The notes beneath the pieces are model-generated. The model saw nothing but the letters and a program-made list of their open reading frames with translations. It did not search any database and was not told where the DNA came from. The translations under genes and the position numbers were made by a program. Of a DNA stretch of 64,000 nt, positions 22,391 to 34,713 are shown one piece after another. Location: NCBI GenBank assembly GCA_024364735.1, contig JAGFNQ010002612.1, positions 173,245 through 237,244 on the forward strand. Direction: 5' to 3'. Source of the stretch: Boesenbergia rotunda. Taxonomy: Eukaryota; Streptophyta; Magnoliopsida; Zingiberales; Zingiberaceae. The first letter of the stretch is position 1, and the number at the start of each line of letters is the position of its first letter.

Positions 22391-22541
22391 TGCCTTGGGA
22401 TATGATCCATGCATTGCATATGCATTGGCGGTGTAAGTCCAAGATGGAGTCTTGGCAATGTAAGTCCAAATGTTTATTTAGCATTGTTATTGCTATTGAC
22501 TACTATTTATTTTCCCTAACTTAAACGTATTGCCAAACATC

Positions 22542-22555
22542 AAAAAGGGGGAGAT
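22542..22555 (+). other. B terminal polypurine tract
   Basis: aaaaagggggagat directly precedes the 3' LTR, identical to the S1 tract. Confidence 0.88.
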
Positions 22556-23573
22556 TGTTGAGACAATCTGTGGTTCGGAGTGACCATGAGTTTCGATGTT
22601 TGGGCAAAGGGTTTAAGTTAGGTTTCCCTTGTGTTCTCATATGTGTATGTTGAGTGTGCAGGATGTACATGTTACACATATGGACTTGACTGGATGGCCT
22701 CAGTACGGTGAAGGGTGGCATGGAGACAAGCCGCAGGCTTATGTGCGCACCTGAGGGACTATGGAGAGCAGGGATGATGAGTTGAGGGGCGCGGACTTCG
22801 AGGCATGCGTGAATGATGGCATGGAGGCAAGCTGGAGGCTTGCGTGCATCCGAGGGACGGGAGCCGAAGATGAAGAGGGCGCGAAGACAATAGTCGAGGC
22901 TGCTGATGAGGAGTCAGTCGAGTTGTGAGGGTACGAGTGCTGTATGATTATACTCTGGGAATCCTAGGGGTAGAGTGCTGAGAAAAGTGTACTCGGGAAG
23001 GGAAACCCTAGGTGTGTGAGTGGGGCAGTCGACTGCCATTGGGGCAGTCGACTGATAAAATCCATAGAATGCTTTCAGGCCTGGACCAGTCGACTGGTAA
23101 ATGAGCAGTCGACTGGTAACCCCGAAAACTAGCCGTTGGGTTAGCCGTTGGCTAGCAATTAAGGCTAGACCAGTCGACGGGTAAATGGGCAGTCGACTGG
23201 TGGCGAGGGTTTCAGACTTAGTTCTATTTAAGAGGACTTCGTCTTGGCTGAAAGGTTTGGCGAAACAAGCTTGGTTAAGGCTTGTTAGTAGTCTCCTTGG
23301 GCTCAGAGGTGTGCTTGGTGTTGTGGCGAGGTTTCTCCACCCACAAGGAACGACAAGAGCTAGCCGGAGGTTATCCGGGGAGTGATCCACCGACGGATTC
23401 TTGGATTAGTCACCCGTCCGGGGTGGATACCAAGTAAAATAGGTTTGTTAGCATTGCTCTTTACATTGTTAGTTTGGTTTTATTGTATATTCCGCTGCGC
23501 AACTAACCGTGTAGAAAGAAAGAGTTCGAAAATCGCTATTCACACCCCTCTAGCGTACGTACAAGATCCAACA
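22556..23573 (+). repeat. B 3' LTR
   Basis: 1018 bp, TGTTGA...CCAACA, close to the 5' LTR but with an extra palindrome (atgagcagtcgactggt near 23100) and a duplicated tagccgttgg. TATA-like tatttaa lies at 23225. It is followed by agaag, the right copy of the target duplication. Confidence 0.92.
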
Positions 23574-23578
23574 AGAAG

Positions 23579-24793
23579 CACCAAATCAAACCTGGTTTTG
23601 ATAATGGCAAAGGGTTCAAAGTTAACTCTATATTGTGATCTAATGGATTTACCAAGTGTGCAGAAAATTCCTAGATTACCTAGGCATGAAATCTTGACCT
23701 GCAGGGTTGAGCAAGAAGACCTGGCCGAGGGTTGGGCAAGAAGTCTTGGTCGTGGATTGGGCACCGAAGTCCTGATCCGGAAGATTGGGCAGAAGTCTTA
23801 GCCGAGCGAGGATTGCGGACAGAAGTAGAGGCGGGTCGAGGTACGGACTTCTCGAGATCCGGTAGTCTCGGAGGCCGAGCAAAAGTCCAACCGGAGAAGC
23901 CGGTTGCCAAAAAGTAATTTCTCCTGAGAGGAGTAGGTGAGGACGTGTTCCCGGAAGAGGGAACAATAGGCGTCGATTCGACCTAGGGTTTCATTTTGAA
24001 ATCCAAAGTCAGAACCAAGACTGTTCTGGTTGTTATTCACATACTTATTATCTATATTATACTGTTCTTGGACTAACCCTGGTTGCAGGAGTGAAAGGAG
24101 TTTACTGCTGCATCTCAGGCGCCTAAAAGGGTTCAGGCGCCCGAGATACTAGGCGCTTGACAGGTAACAAGCGCCTATGTAGAGGCGTTTCCAGTGGGTG
24201 AGTTCGGCTGAGCTGGCAGGTTGCCACGTCAGCAACTCAAGCGTCCGTGAGCCATCAGGTGCCTCAAGTGTCCCAGGTGCCCAAGACCGAAGGATAGAGG
24301 TTTGGCTGAGTCTGTGGATAAGCATGCGCCCGATTCATTAAACATGGCAGGCGCCCGAGAATAGTATATATAAGGGGCTTCACCCCTTTGCTTTCCATAA
24401 TAATTTTCAGACCAACTCAGAACAGCTTTCTTGCGACTCAAGCACTCCAACGCTTTCCGAATCTTTTCCGTGCTCGAGTTTTCTGCATCGCCAAGGTTCA
24501 AGATCGATGACACACCACCCAAGACGCTCTGCAACATTTCCGGTGTAGTCAGTGTAATTTAAATTTGCTGTTCAATTCTGTACTCGAAACATATTTTTGT
24601 AACTTTTATTCGACTTATAGAAATACCCAACGAAAACGGTCAAGGACCATGGGCCTTGGAGTAGGAGCCGTTAAAGACTCCGAACCATGTAAAAAGAAAC
24701 GTGTTAACATTGTCTTCCGCTGTGTTTTCTGTTTTTTCGAAAAAATTTAGTAATCACTATTCACCCCTCTTTATCGATTACAACGATCCCACA
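23579..24793 (+). mobile_element. Solo LTR C, remainder
   Basis: This continues the 15 bases at 17653, giving an LTR of about 1230 bp once B and one agaag are removed. It resembles the S1 LTR in plan: a ctggttttgataatggcaaa start, a gaggagtaggtgaggacg block, ggcgcc-type palindromes (24115-24370), TATA at 24365 (tatatataagg) and an end cgatcccaca. It is bracketed by tctac/tccac and has no internal region, so it is a solo LTR left by recombination. Confidence 0.85.
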
Positions 24794-26400
24794 TCCACTT
24801 ATTCCTAATAGCTCTTCAGCTCAGAGGAAGATCGACTAAATCCCAAACTTTCTTTATTATAGACTCCATTTCCTCATCCATTGCAACTTTCCATTTCTCC
24901 TTAATTGTGCATTTGAATACTTCCTCAACTGTTCGAGGTTTCTCATCATCAACTGGGAGAATTATTAAAGTCTCATTCTCAATGTCAAACATTCTCTAAG
25001 AAATAATCTGATCACTACTTATTCGTAGGTTAAATTATTGAGAAACAAACTCATTTATAGGCAATTCACTCCCACTAGATTGACTAAATTCAGACATCCA
25101 CTATGATTCCGGATTTGTTGATAAAGGAACAGTATCCTCCTCCACTATTACAAATAGAGGAATCATTTTATCAACTTCACCTCTTATTGAGAACTCAGTT
25201 TCGAGAAAAGTAGCATTTCAAGACTCTTTTTTTTAGAGATGGTTCCATCTTATTGCTCACAAATGAAAACATAATCCTTAGAGGTATCAGAATATCTTAT
25301 AAAAATACACTTTCTACCCCAGGTTTTAATTTTCCACATTTGTGAGTTTTATCATGAATATAAGCAGCTGACCCCTAGGGTTTTAGATTACTCATATCTG
25401 GTTTTCTGTTTGTCCAATATTCATATGAAGTAGATAGATCAAATTTAGAAAATACTTAGTTAAGAATATAGATTGTGACTAATAATGCATCTTCCTAATA
25501 GGAAATAGACAAATTAGCTTGAGCCTTCATAGATCTAACCATATACAGAAGAGTTCGATTTTTTTCTCAGCAACCCCATTTTACTATGGAGTTCTAGGGA
25601 TAGTTAGCAGTCTAATGATCCATTTCTCATTACATATTGTCTTGAACTGATCAGACAAATATTCACCTATACGGTCAATGCGAAAGACTTTAACCATACG
25701 TTCCAATTAATTCTCAATTTTATTTAAATAACGATTGAAGTAATCTAATGCTTTAGATTTATGAGAATCAAATACACATGACCAAAACGTGTGAAGTAAT
25801 CAAGAAATGTAATGAAATAAGAACTTTTATGTTTAGCCTTCACATTCATTGGATAACAAATATTCGAATGAATTAATTGCAATAGTAATTAAGCCCTAAT
25901 AGCCTTACCAAACGACTTCCTAATTGTTTTTCCATCAAGACAATGCTCACATATAGATCAGTTTACTTTAGCACGAGTACCGAGTAGACTCCCTCAAGCT
26001 AATATATTCATTCATTCTTATCTTATGTGTCCCAATCTAGTATGTCAAACTTCATCATTAACATTAGCATCGTTAGTAAGAGTAATGTTTGAAAAACAAC
26101 CATTATTTTCGTAATTAACATATAGTTTTATATTAAGAACCATGAAACCATTCGATATATAACCATATCCTATTAATATAGAGTTAATTTTCAATTCCAC
26201 ACAATCACTATAAAAATTCATACAATAACCCAATTCAAGAAGACTATTAACAGAAATTAAATTTCGTCGAATCTCAGGAATATACAGGATATCATGCAGA
26301 AATAAGGTACATCCACCACGAAGGTTGAGTTTGCAAGTATCAATTCCTAAAGCTTAAATTCTTAAATTGTTTCCCACATATATCCATTTGTTATCAGTTG
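24794..26400 (-). pseudogene. pol: Copia element D pol, protease end, integrase and RT start
   Basis: On the minus strand it reads the end of protease (LFLHDILYIPEIRRNLISV near 26270), the GAG-pre-integrase motif (HTRLGHI near 26030), the integrase core (SYFITFLDYFTRFGHVY near 25820; NGVAEKK-like motif near 25580) and the RT N-terminus (WKVAMDEEMESI near 24870, then RAIRNKW). The last codon joins exactly to ILKIKRK at 17647 when LTR C and one copy of its duplication are removed. Stops and frameshifts are frequent. Gag is not recognisable. It looks like the oldest element in this nest. Confidence 0.82.
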
Positions 26401-26479
26401 GTACCCGACGATACTCCATGTATATAGCTTGATCATGAGCTACACCGAGAGTTTTAATGCTAGACTGTTAAGTCGTGAT

Positions 26480-26650
26480 ATAGGAACCGAGAGTTTTAAA
26501 TCATGTAAAAATCATTTATTGTGCTTGTGTGTTTTGTTTATGTTTGTTTCCATTACACATTAACATTTTGTTGCTGCATATGAAGAATAATAAATCGAAG
26601 AGAATAATTATTCACCCCCTTTTAATGGCGTCATTGATCTCGAGAGTCAT
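26480..26650 (+). other. Possible LTR end fragment
   Basis: gaataattattcaccccctt at about 26600 resembles the U5 end shared by the copia LTRs here. No partner or primer site was found, so this is a weak call. Confidence 0.25.
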
Positions 26651-29600
26651 AATGGTTTTAGTAAACATATCAGGGATAAATTAATTGTGGTAGATTAGTA
26701 TTTATGGCAGCTATTGTCATTAAAAAAAACCATAAATACATTAATACATTTTGTCAAGAGGCTATATAATTTTGAAATGGAAATAAATAAACTATTGCAG
26801 TCAAGTTGACTAGATTACGCTCATAGTCTAAAGATTTGTAAAGGTAGATTTAAGGGTGATTGATGAAAGATGACAACAAGCATATGAGGAATTAGAATTT
26901 TCTTAGTGAGGTGGATACAAGACAATGAGCATGAAGTGGTAGTCGGTTCAACATCCTAGCCATAAACTTGTAATGAGGAGATTATATAAGTAATAAGTGG
27001 ACATTAATGGCTTGGAGCACTCAAGAACTAAAATTTTCTAGCAAGATGTACACTAGAATAGGGTAACTCAATAATAGGTGGACCACATGTATGAACAATT
27101 AAAGATGTCACATTGTGCAAGTTTGAAGGCCCCGGGGTTTCTTTTAGAACTTGGCATAGATGGTAGACGCATGATATTTTATTTAGATTGGGCAAGGATT
27201 GAATCTCATGGAAACACCCTGCCATACATGTCATTTGTGTTCTTGTTGAACCTCTCTTCATATGGCACGGGTACTTAAGCCCAATCCAATGGACACGAAT
27301 AGAGTTGCATTATATTAAATTAATTGTAAGATGTAAAGGCATCTACTGTCGTTGGAGCTAGCTCCTTCGTTGTCACATCTTAGCCACGTAAAAAATAAAT
27401 TTTTTTATATATCTCTTTATCATTAAAAAAAGCCTCTAAACAACTTTTTCATGGTCTCATACTTTTTTCTTATATATTTTCTTATCTCTTTCGTATTTTA
27501 TATTATATATAATTAAATTTTTATAACATATAAATTCATAAATTACTAACATGGAATATTGTTGTTGATTTTTTTTATAAATATTAAAAAAAATTATTTA
27601 AAATATTTATTAAAAAATTAAAACAATGAAGGAGCGGCTCGGTCAGACTATTGGGAGGGAGCTCTCTCGTCTCCCTCCCTCGTCAGTAATTGTTGCTCTA
27701 AAACATATAGTAATTTAATTAATCAATTAATTAATCCATATTAAATAAATTTATAACCGACTGTTTGGAACAACAAACTCTTCCTTGACTAGTTGGATCG
27801 TCAGTCCAAGTTTGAAAAATACATTTCCTTGACGAAGTTGCATCTGACTCGGCTATTTCATTGACTTGAAATTTAACTAATTAGAATACGTGTTTGTTGT
27901 ATTTATATAGTTGAAAGTTTACTTTTCAATTAATTAAATTTGGAATAAATTGTGAAGAAAAATATAGGTCTTCACTAAATAAAATACAATTTGATCCAGA
28001 CAAGGAATTGAGTTCTTCAAAGTCCAATTAAAACAAATTAAAATGAAGTACTTAATAGTAACCAAACATTCATGCTCGTCTTCTAGAGCATCCACAAATT
28101 ATTAGAGTACATGGAGTTCTAGAAGGTCAATATCTTTATTGTAAAATAAAATTAATTAGAATCTGACATGGAGTTTAGAAGGCCAGATGTTTTTTATTTT
28201 AAAATAAAAGAATCTTCAACGCAAGTTTTTCATGAAAAATGACCGGACGAAAATCAAAAGCATGTATCTAATTATTAAAATCATTAAAAAGATATTACTT
28301 GTTAAACATTAAAGCAGTATTTTAGCATATTTTTCATCTTAAAAATACTAATAAGATTTTTCATCTTAAAATATCTTTATTTATTATAACATCTATTTCT
28401 TAGTTGCTACGACTAATTAAAATAAAAAAATTTAAATTAGTTAAAAAAAATTATACTTAAAGTACTTTTATATAATTTTTTATTAATTTAATAAAAAATA
28501 TTTAAATTATCAAAATCACTTAAATATAATAAATAATCCTTTAAAATTATTATACAACTGTTATAATATTGTAGCGGTTAATAAATACCTACTAGCTATA
28601 ATAAGTTTAAGTTATTTTTTTATCATTTTAAGCATTTTAATTAAATTTAATCAATTTTGATTAAAATTTATCATTTTACGAATTTTTTATATATAATTTG
28701 TTTTTGATAAAATTGAATTAAAAATAATAATTTTCTTTAAAGCAGCAACTATATACCTGCTACTACTGTTACATTAAAGATATTTTTTTACATAAAAAAA
28801 TAATGGAGCATTAATTTATTTTTTATAAAAATATTCTTCAGTTAAAAATAATAATTAGGAACTGTCTTTTGTTTTCATCTTGTTGTTCGCAAGTTGCCAC
28901 ATAAAAAATCGATGCTTTGGCAGAAAGCTAGGGTTTCTTCGTAATGTGTATTCTCGTAGTGCCGTTTATTTACTTAAATTTGATTTCCTTGAATGTAGTA
29001 TGTAGGAGTTTCAGTTCTCCTTCAATCTGAGTTTTATGTATGCGTGATAATTAGGTCTCTAATATGAAGTAGGACAGTTTTAGACTGTTGTTCAAAATGC
29101 TTGACTGAAGTTCAAAATTCTTATGTTTGTTTTCTTCAATAAGTTTTGAATGACTTAAAATTTCTTTTTTAGTGAGAATACTGAGTAGATTAAGTTAACT
29201 AAATTGTCAATTTAAAATTTAATGAGTCTTGGGCTTCTTTTAGGAAGTCTATATTTGTTTATTATATGTGTTTGCTGGTCTAAAGTATTGGATACGTGTT
29301 CCACTAAATTTTTAGTCTATTGCTGGTGAGATTCTAAGGCAGTTCCTATACTCCGAGTAAATTTATGATGGTGTTTAAGTGGGGATCATCATTATGTAAA
29401 TAGTGAGTAAATTTACAAGATATATCAAAACAACTATGTTTATGTTGATTAGAAGTAATAATTTTTTTTGACAGGAAATTGGGAGGCTAGTTCCAAGAAG
29501 TCTATTCTCTAAAAGTTTTGGAAGTCTCTAGAAGTGATACATGGTCCGAAAGAACTTAGGCTTTGATACCATTATTTGTGTTGCTTTCTTCGTGTTGAAG

Positions 29601-29925
29601 TTGATTTTGAAATAGTTGGGTTTTCAATTAAAATTTCGAGTTTTAAAGTGTTTTGTAAATAGTAATTGTGAATAGTAAGTAAACAGTAATTATTAATTAT
29701 GAACAAGTGAACAATAATCGGTCAACACTACTAAGGATAAATCTAGATATTTTGGAAGGATATTTTCCTCATATTTGTTTCTCATCAATGAGCCTCATCT
29801 ATTATGAAGCAACAAAAATCATATGTCTTATTGTTTAAGTTTTACCCCAACTTATTCAGATCTTAAGGGGACAGAGAGTGAGGACAATGACCGAAGAATC
29901 AACAAGAGTACTTTTTTGATGAAGG
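26651..29925. other. AT-rich sequence with no recognised gene
   Basis: No coding motif, primer site or tandem array stands out. 28860-29000 (agctagggtttcttcg) is less AT-rich and could be old single-copy host DNA. At 29570 gctttgatacca resembles a minus-strand primer site. Nothing more can be supported by eye. Confidence 0.4.
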
Positions 29926-30213
29926 CACAACTATATTCATCTAGGACTAATTGTATTTGGTCTTAGATGACTAACCAGGAAGAGCATGGGAGCTAAAATA
30001 TTCCTAATCCTATATGACTCTAAATTTTCAGACAAAGAAAAGACAGCCATAGAAGTCATTGAAGTAGACAGAAACAATAACATAGGCATTATATATTTCT
30101 GCCCAAATTTCAATTTGACTATTCCTATAAAAATCCTAGTCCAAGCCAAGGGCTATGGAAACTTCCAGAAACACACTATCCAAATTGATATTATTTTCTT
30201 GGAAAAACAATGA
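29926..30213 (+). pseudogene. Fragment resembling a caulimovirus movement protein
   Basis: A frame from about 29932 to TGA at 30211 is broken by TGA at 29968 and has a 75-codon open stretch from 29986. Its pattern resembles the central domain of the 30K-type movement protein of Caulimoviridae: an IHLGLI-like strand, a Gly-Ala-Lys start, LILYDSKF, IYFCPNFNL and a final hydrophobic strand. In viruses this protein lets the genome pass through plasmodesmata. Here only about 90 codons remain, with no replicase or capsid neighbour identified. It is probably a decayed endogenous pararetrovirus piece; chance resemblance is possible. Confidence 0.42.
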
Positions 30214-30324
30214 CTTAAATCAATAATAACTTTAAGGTACAAATAATTAATATCATTGAAGCACTTAGTTCAAAAGAAATATATTTACTAAAGCCGAAAG
30301 ATTTGTCATCAAAAATCCTAAAAG

Positions 30325-30700
30325 GACATTCCCGACGGAATTTACTGACGGAATTCTGTCGGTAAATGCACTTACCGACGAAATTTTCTCCGTCTGAGTG
30401 AAATCCGTTGGTAAGGAATTACCGATGGAATTTTCGTACTGTCGGTAAAATTTCCGATGGAATTTTATTTCTGTCGGAACGAGATTCCGATGGAATAAAA
30501 TATTCCGTCGGAAATTTCCTACGGAACAGCAATTCCGTCGGAAATTTCCGACGGAAATCGCCGAGTTTTCTGTCGGAAATTTCCGACGGAATTACTATTT
30601 CCGTTGAAAACTTCCGACGGAAAATCCCTGATTTCCGTCGGAAATGTTTCAGATATTTTCCTACGAAATTTTAATTCCGTCGGAAATCCGTCGGTAAATA
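30325..30700. repeat. Palindromic TTCCGTCGGAA subterminal-type repeats
   Basis: About twenty copies of ttccgacgga / tccgtcggaa lie in alternating orientation. The pattern is typical of the subterminal region of plant CACTA-type DNA transposons. No terminal CACTA motif or transposase is visible nearby. Open frames on both strands here come from the palindromes. Confidence 0.6.
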
Positions 30701-30739
30701 AAAAATTTACAGATTCAATTTGTATTTGGGTAATAATCA

Positions 30740-31010
30740 TATATACATTTTACAAATATCCAATTTCGATCATTACATTCACAAATATCCAATTTCGATC
30801 ATCACATTCACAACACAACATCACATTCACAACATCAATCACATAACCATTTCACATTCAAAAACCATTTCATAACCATTTCACATTCATAACCATTTCA
30901 CTAGATCACTCACATTCAAAACAAAATACAATAAAACTATCAAACATTTATACATAAAGCTATCAAACCAAACTATCAAATATCATATAAATATTCAAAC
31001 ATATCAAATA
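30740..31010. repeat. Short tandem repeats (cacattcacaac; aaccatttc)
   Basis: Simple overlapping repeats of tttcgatcatcacattcac and cataaccatttcacattc directly follow the palindromic block. Confidence 0.6.
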
Positions 31011-31204
31011 CAATGATCCAGGCGAGCGATTTTTTGGAAGGATTGGGGGCCTGGTCGGGGCCGATCTAGCATGACCCGGACCAGTGAGAGTTAAGCCAGG
31101 TCGCCAGTAAGAGTTAAGCCAGGTCGCCCTTGGTTTCAAGGGTCGGGCCTGGGGCTCAGACAGTAAGGTAAAGGTTGGGGTAGATAAGGCCCAGGCTCAG
31201 TCTC

Positions 31205-31735
31205 AGGGTCAAATTTGCTCGGGGTGGGTCACTCGAGATCGGACGCTCGGGGTTGGCCACCCGAAGTAGGTGTTCAGGATCAGTCACCTGAGGTCGGACG
31301 CTCGGGGTCGGTCACCCGAGGTCGGGCGCTCGGGGTCGGTCGCCCGAGGTCGGACGCTCGGGGTCGGTCACTCGGGGTCGGCGCTCGGGGTCGGTCACCC
31401 GAGGTCGGGCGCTCGGGGTCGGTCGCCCGAGGTCGGACGCTCGGGGTCAGTCACCTGAGGTCGGACGCTCGGGTCGGTCACCCGAGGTCGGGCGCTCGAG
31501 GTCAGTCGCCCGAGGTCGGACGCTCGGGGTCGGTCACCCGGGTCGGCGCTCGGGGTCGGTCACCCGAGGTCGGGCGCCCGGGGTCTGTCGCTCGAGGTCG
31601 GACGCTCGGGGTCGGTCACTTGAGGTCGGCGCTCGGGGTCAGTCGCCTTAGGTCGAGCGCTTGGTGTCAGTCGCCCGAGGTCAGACGCTCGGGGTCGGCC
31701 ACTCGAGGTCGGGCGCTCCGGATCGGTCACCGGGA
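31205..31735 (+). repeat. GC-rich minisatellite (ggtcgg / cgctcgg)
   Basis: A basic unit of about 14 bp, ggtcgg followed by acgctcgg or tcacccga, alternates to make a period near 28-43 bp. It is repeated for about 530 bp with substitutions. An open frame of 175 codons crosses it but is purely repeat-derived. Confidence 0.85.
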
Positions 31736-31924
31736 AGTGTAAGAATCGAGTCCCCGCTCACCCGACCGACTTAGCCTGAAATCCATAGCTAGCCGACCGA
31801 ATGATTGCGGCCCATTTCTGTCAATAATAATGTAGCAGGTCTCTGACATAATCATCACCTGACACAGCCACCTGACAGAACCGCCAACTGTTAAGTGGAA
31901 TCAGAAGAAGCAGTTTAGACAGGG

Positions 31925-34678
31925 TGTAACGCCCGCCCTTATATCTACTCTCGGGGCGGGGTTACGTAATAATTAATCATACTTATTTTTTTTTTCTATC
32001 TTCTAGCATGACATTAAAACAACAATGCAAGGGCTAAGGACTGAGCATGCTTGTTTAACTATCAAAGTCATTCTATAACATGATAATATCACCAGTAATG
32101 TAACTCATAACATAATCAAGTATAAGAGACCTCCAAGGTAAACACTATCATGCCATGTCAATCCTAATCACTAACACTTATTGTCAAGGGAACATAAACA
32201 TAAACATAAATATGTAGATATTGAAGTCTTTCTTTCCCGAGCCACCACCCCACACATCTTCAGCCTTCCTGCCTCTTCCTTTAGTTCATGTGTTCCTTAC
32301 CTTTATCTGCAGCATAAGACAACACATAACTAGTAAGCATAAAAGCTTAGTAAGGATCCGGTCCTACTCGCAAAATCCATACGAAAGCATATAGCGTGTG
32401 TACATAACAAGACATAAGCATGAGTTCATCATAGCATACTAAACATCAAGTTTCTAAGCATGCAGCATATAGAATTTTAAGCATACCTATCACATGTAAT
32501 AAATGTTTTTCAAAGCAGTTTCATAATGGTATTACTTAAAAATACATCCATATCATATTGGGCCCTGTTGTGTACCAACTATCGCGCGGAACTATTGCGC
32601 GTTCCCTAATGAATTGGGGTAGCGAGCCACCAATTAATTAGAGCAGGACCCTTCCGTCCTACCGGAGCCATGACCTTACGTTAACATGCACCCCGGATTT
32701 GTTTAACGACCCCCTTACGAGTCGGGTACACAACTTCAAAAGTAAAATACTTATCATGCTTTTACATATATGCTAAGGAGTACTCCAAATCACTTCTTAC
32801 AGGACACACCACTCTTCAAGGGTGCTCATGATCCCGGAGGGACACACCACACAACATAAGGGGTGCTCTTGATCCCATACTTAGTAGAGTATCCGTTCAA
32901 GCATTTTAACATATCACATGCAATTTCATAAGTGTGCCCCATGGGCTATATGACATGCTCATACATACATTATAATTCAACCACTTAACATACTTTAGAT
33001 CTGACAAGATTTGGTCACATAGGTCATACTCATATCATAGGAAGTGGTAGCATGCTAGCAATTAAGATTTCAATCAGACATCTCATTTAAACACCTCATG
33101 CATAAACATATCATAGCATGCTAACAATTAAGGTTTCAATATCAACCATTCCATTTAACACCACATGCATATATATATAATCATCCCCAACCATAAACAT
33201 ATATCATAGGGTAGTTTGACCTTGACAAACCCTAGTCCTAGTGGGTTGGCCGAAACATCAAGAGTAGGGAAAGATTAGGAGTTTTGCATTGATCATTCAC
33301 ACAAACAATGATACAAACACCTTGTATACAATATCATACCATACACTAAGCATGAATATTTTCTAGGATAATTCAACTCTCCTTAACCCTAATTCATTGC
33401 CTTGGCCGAAACCCTTACAAACCCTAAACCTTAGTTGTTGTCATCACAAAATGAAGGGTCACCACATATGTGGATACCCTAAGTCTAAGGTTCTTTTCAT
33501 GTATCAAAAGTAGCCAAACCTTCCCTTTGGAAGTGGCCGAACCCTATACAAGGACAACCCTAGATTTTTATTCATTACATTTGAAGGATACAACACACAC
33601 ATATACCCTAAGTTCCAAGGGGTCTACACATGTAACAAGAAGAAATCAAGGCCTCCTCTTTGAGGTTGGCCGAAAGTCACACAAGGATATAACCCTAGGT
33701 TTTTTTTTTGTTCACAACATTTTGATTAAATCCCATATACATATACCCTAAGTTCCAAGGGTCTACTAGTGTAATAAAAAGGAACCAAAGCCTTCCCCTA
33801 AGGGGGTGGCCGAAACATGCCAAGGGGAAAAAGTCCCCATTCTTTTGAAACAATCAAGGAAACAACACATACGATAACCATTACACTGCAGGCGAGGGGA
33901 TACTTACATCCTTTCGCTTGAATTTCTTCTCCTCTTAAAATCTTAGGGTACCCTTAAAGAAGAAGAAGATGAGAGTTTCCCTTGTTAGTCTTCTCTAGCA
34001 ATCTTGGCCCTAGTAGAGGGCAAGAACCTTCAATGGATTCCTTTCTCCTTCCAATTCCCTAGGGTTAAAACCCTAGGGTTCACTTTTTTTTTGAAAATGA
34101 AAAGAGAAGAAGAAGAAGTGGATTTCGGTGATGAGAGGGAGGAAGAAGAAGAAGAAGAGGAAGTTATTCCAACTTCCCTTATTTATACTTTTCTCATGAA
34201 GAGACATGTCTCTTCACTTCCCTAGCTTTTAACAAGCATGTTTCTTATTCCCTCTACAAGAAATATTGCTTGGTTCATTGGTTATGACATGGTGAGTGCA
34301 ATTAGGAGGTTCAAGGTTCAATCCTTGCTTCCTCCTTTTTATCACATTTTGCACTAATCCATATCAAAGCCCATTAAGCCAAGCCCATCATGAAATTTCA
34401 TAATATTAATAATATTTCATGAATTTCATAATATTTCATGTTCATGAATTCATAATATTTTCTAATATCCATGATAATATTTCATGAATTTCATAATATT
34501 TCATATTCATGAATTCATAATATTTTCTAATATCCATGATAATATTTCATGAATTTCATAATATTTCATATTCATGAATTCATAATATTTCCTGATATCC
34601 ATAATACTATTTCATGAATTTCATGATATTTCATAGCATTCTANAATATTTCATATGGGAAAATTTTGGGGCGTTACA
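31925..34678 (-). repeat. Gypsy 3' LTR
   Basis: 2754 bp. Shared landmarks with the other LTR are the cgcgcgttccc region, repeated ggccgaaac blocks (33250-33800), a minus-strand TATA-like gtataaataaggg near 34170-34180, and AT-rich tandem repeats (34390-34650). One base, 34644, is N. Confidence 0.92.
34390..34650. repeat. AT-rich tandem repeat in gypsy 3' LTR
   Basis: Repeats of atttcatgaatttcataata with period near 70 bp. The counterpart in the other LTR is at 40790-41030. Confidence 0.8.
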
Positions 34679-34713
34679 ATCCTCCATACCTTATAAAAAG
34701 TTCGTCCCGAACT

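Larger units (their letters stand above)
20381..22541 (+). other. B 3' noncoding region with many polypurine tracts
   Basis: No coding motif is visible in any frame. It contains CAGTCGACTG palindromes at about 20845, 20882, 21725 and 21746, and many runs such as aagggggagg and ttagggggaa from 21400 on. Multiple polypurine tracts are typical of Sirevirus 3' regions. Confidence 0.7.
17668..23573 (+). mobile_element. Gag-only Sirevirus-like element B
   Basis: It is complete, with LTRs at 17668-18653 and 22556-23573, a primer site, one gag frame, about 2.2 kb of noncoding DNA and a terminal polypurine tract. The target duplication agaag is perfect, so this is a simple insertion into LTR C. No trace of protease, integrase, RT or RNase H is visible, so it must have relied on Pol supplied in trans. 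Its LTR shares blocks with the Sirevirus F LTR. Confidence 0.92.

Noticed and set aside
22914..23390. 158-codon minus-strand frame in the B LTR
   Set aside because: Antisense to the LTR promoter region; the 5' LTR copy is shorter and broken.
27028..27278. Overlapping frames on both strands near 27.1 kb as a host gene
   Set aside because: No domain, no start or splice context, and both strands are open by chance.
31215..31742. 175-codon plus-strand open frame
   Set aside because: Pure minisatellite translation without start context or domain.
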